23,005 nucleotides of DNA from NCBI GenBank assembly GCA_964498065.1, contig CAZCFZ010000059.1, positions 1 to 23,005 on the forward strand. Direction: 5' to 3'. The notes beneath the pieces were generated by a model. That model was given only the letters and a program-made list of their open reading frames with translations. It had not been told where the DNA came from and searched no databases. Source of the DNA: FEN-1297 sp964498065. GTDB taxonomy: Bacteria; Bacteroidota; Ignavibacteria; Ignavibacteriales; Ignavibacteriaceae. Each line of letters starts with the position of its first letter. Within the stretch, counting starts at the first letter, position 1. Shown here piece by piece: positions 22,824 to 23,005 of this stretch. The translations under genes were made by a program, and so were the position numbers.

Positions 22824-23005
22824 ATGAAAATATCAAACAAAAATAAAAACCAATTTGCTTTTCCGGCCGGGTATTAAAGATTCCATAAAAATAAGCTGTT
22901 TAATTTTCAATTGAACCGGTGGTATTAATTCGGATATTTAGACTATGATAATTTGATGCAAGTGAGTCGGAGAATAAATCCTTTTTCGAATTGGAAGAGG
23001 GAAAT
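22824..23005 (+). pseudogene. Interrupted N-terminus of a probable alpha/beta hydrolase, runs off window
   Basis: One frame from ATG 22824 to the window end carries two in-frame TAA stops (22875-22877 and 22926-22928). Between and after them it reads HKNKLFNFQLNRWY, then FGYLDYDNLMQVSRRINPFS. From memory this resembles the N-terminal LFNFQLNRWYSLGY...DL...I..F.DW segment of a family of bacterial alpha/beta hydrolases. The continuity of the pattern across the second stop argues for a decayed gene, not chance. The remainder lies beyond the window. Confidence 0.5.

Noticed and set aside
22926..22928. Stop-codon reassignment (TAA read as an amino acid) to explain the interrupted hydrolase
   Set aside because: Intact genes in the window use TAA as their terminator and the neighbouring fragment has a frameshift, so decay is the simpler reading.

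Overview
This is a 23 kb AT-rich chromosomal window, most likely from the Ignavibacteria/Chlorobiota-Bacteroidota side of the FCB bacteria. The clues are the AT-rich codon use, start sites with weak or no Shine-Dalgarno, promoter-like boxes of the Bacteroidetes type (TTG-N20-TAnnTTTG), lipid A and peptidoglycan enzymes of a Gram-negative envelope, and dispersed hairpin repeats of a kind common in these genomes (for example a copy containing TCAGTCTTCGACTCCGCTCA). The assignment is inference. A run of exactly 100 N at 5879-5978 marks a scaffold join inside a gene.

Left arm (1-4854, minus strand). A carbon-metabolism gene set is transcribed leftwards from a good promoter candidate at 4894-4924: an isocitrate dehydrogenase-family enzyme, a small HD-domain protein with an altered HD doublet, a single-chain aconitase that reads like the homoaconitase branch, and an MmgE/PrpD dehydratase cut by the window edge. 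Two small elements interrupt the set: a four-helix-bundle (23S rRNA IVP-type) gene inside ~46-bp imperfect inverted repeats, and a ~130-bp MITE-like element with two internal hairpins.

Centre (5160-10390, plus strand). A soluble BarA/ArcB-like hybrid histidine kinase (PAS-PAS-GAF-HisKA-HATPase-REC-REC-HPt) is followed by an orphan beta-class DNA methyltransferase. A ~730-bp gene-free stretch then carries a dispersed hairpin repeat and a 212-bp element with nested inverted repeats, and ends in a compact SRP RNA gene.

Convergent minus-strand block (10392-15851). In the direction of transcription the order is glgC (ADP-glucose synthesis), uvrC (nucleotide excision repair), an unknown lipoprotein translationally coupled to an unknown 97-residue protein, and a SixA phosphohistidine phosphatase. 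The sixA stop codon lies one base from the 3' end of the SRP RNA. SixA removes phosphate from HPt domains, so it is a candidate partner of the nearby hybrid kinase.

Right arm (16226-23005, plus strand). An envelope cluster holds an M1 metallopeptidase, an LpxH-like lipid A enzyme and a class A penicillin-binding protein, the last two separated by one base. Next come tRNA-Leu(CAG), an imperfect duplicate of its 3' end flanking a hairpin repeat, an FR47-like GNAT acetyltransferase, and about 1 kb of degraded coding sequence, including an interrupted probable alpha/beta hydrolase running off the window.

Most of the window is ordinary housekeeping. The points most worth a second look are the homoaconitase-like/ICDH/HD/PrpD gene set, the four-helix-bundle gene with inverted repeats, the covarying double-hairpin repeat family, and the tRNA-Leu 3'-end duplication next to the decayed region.
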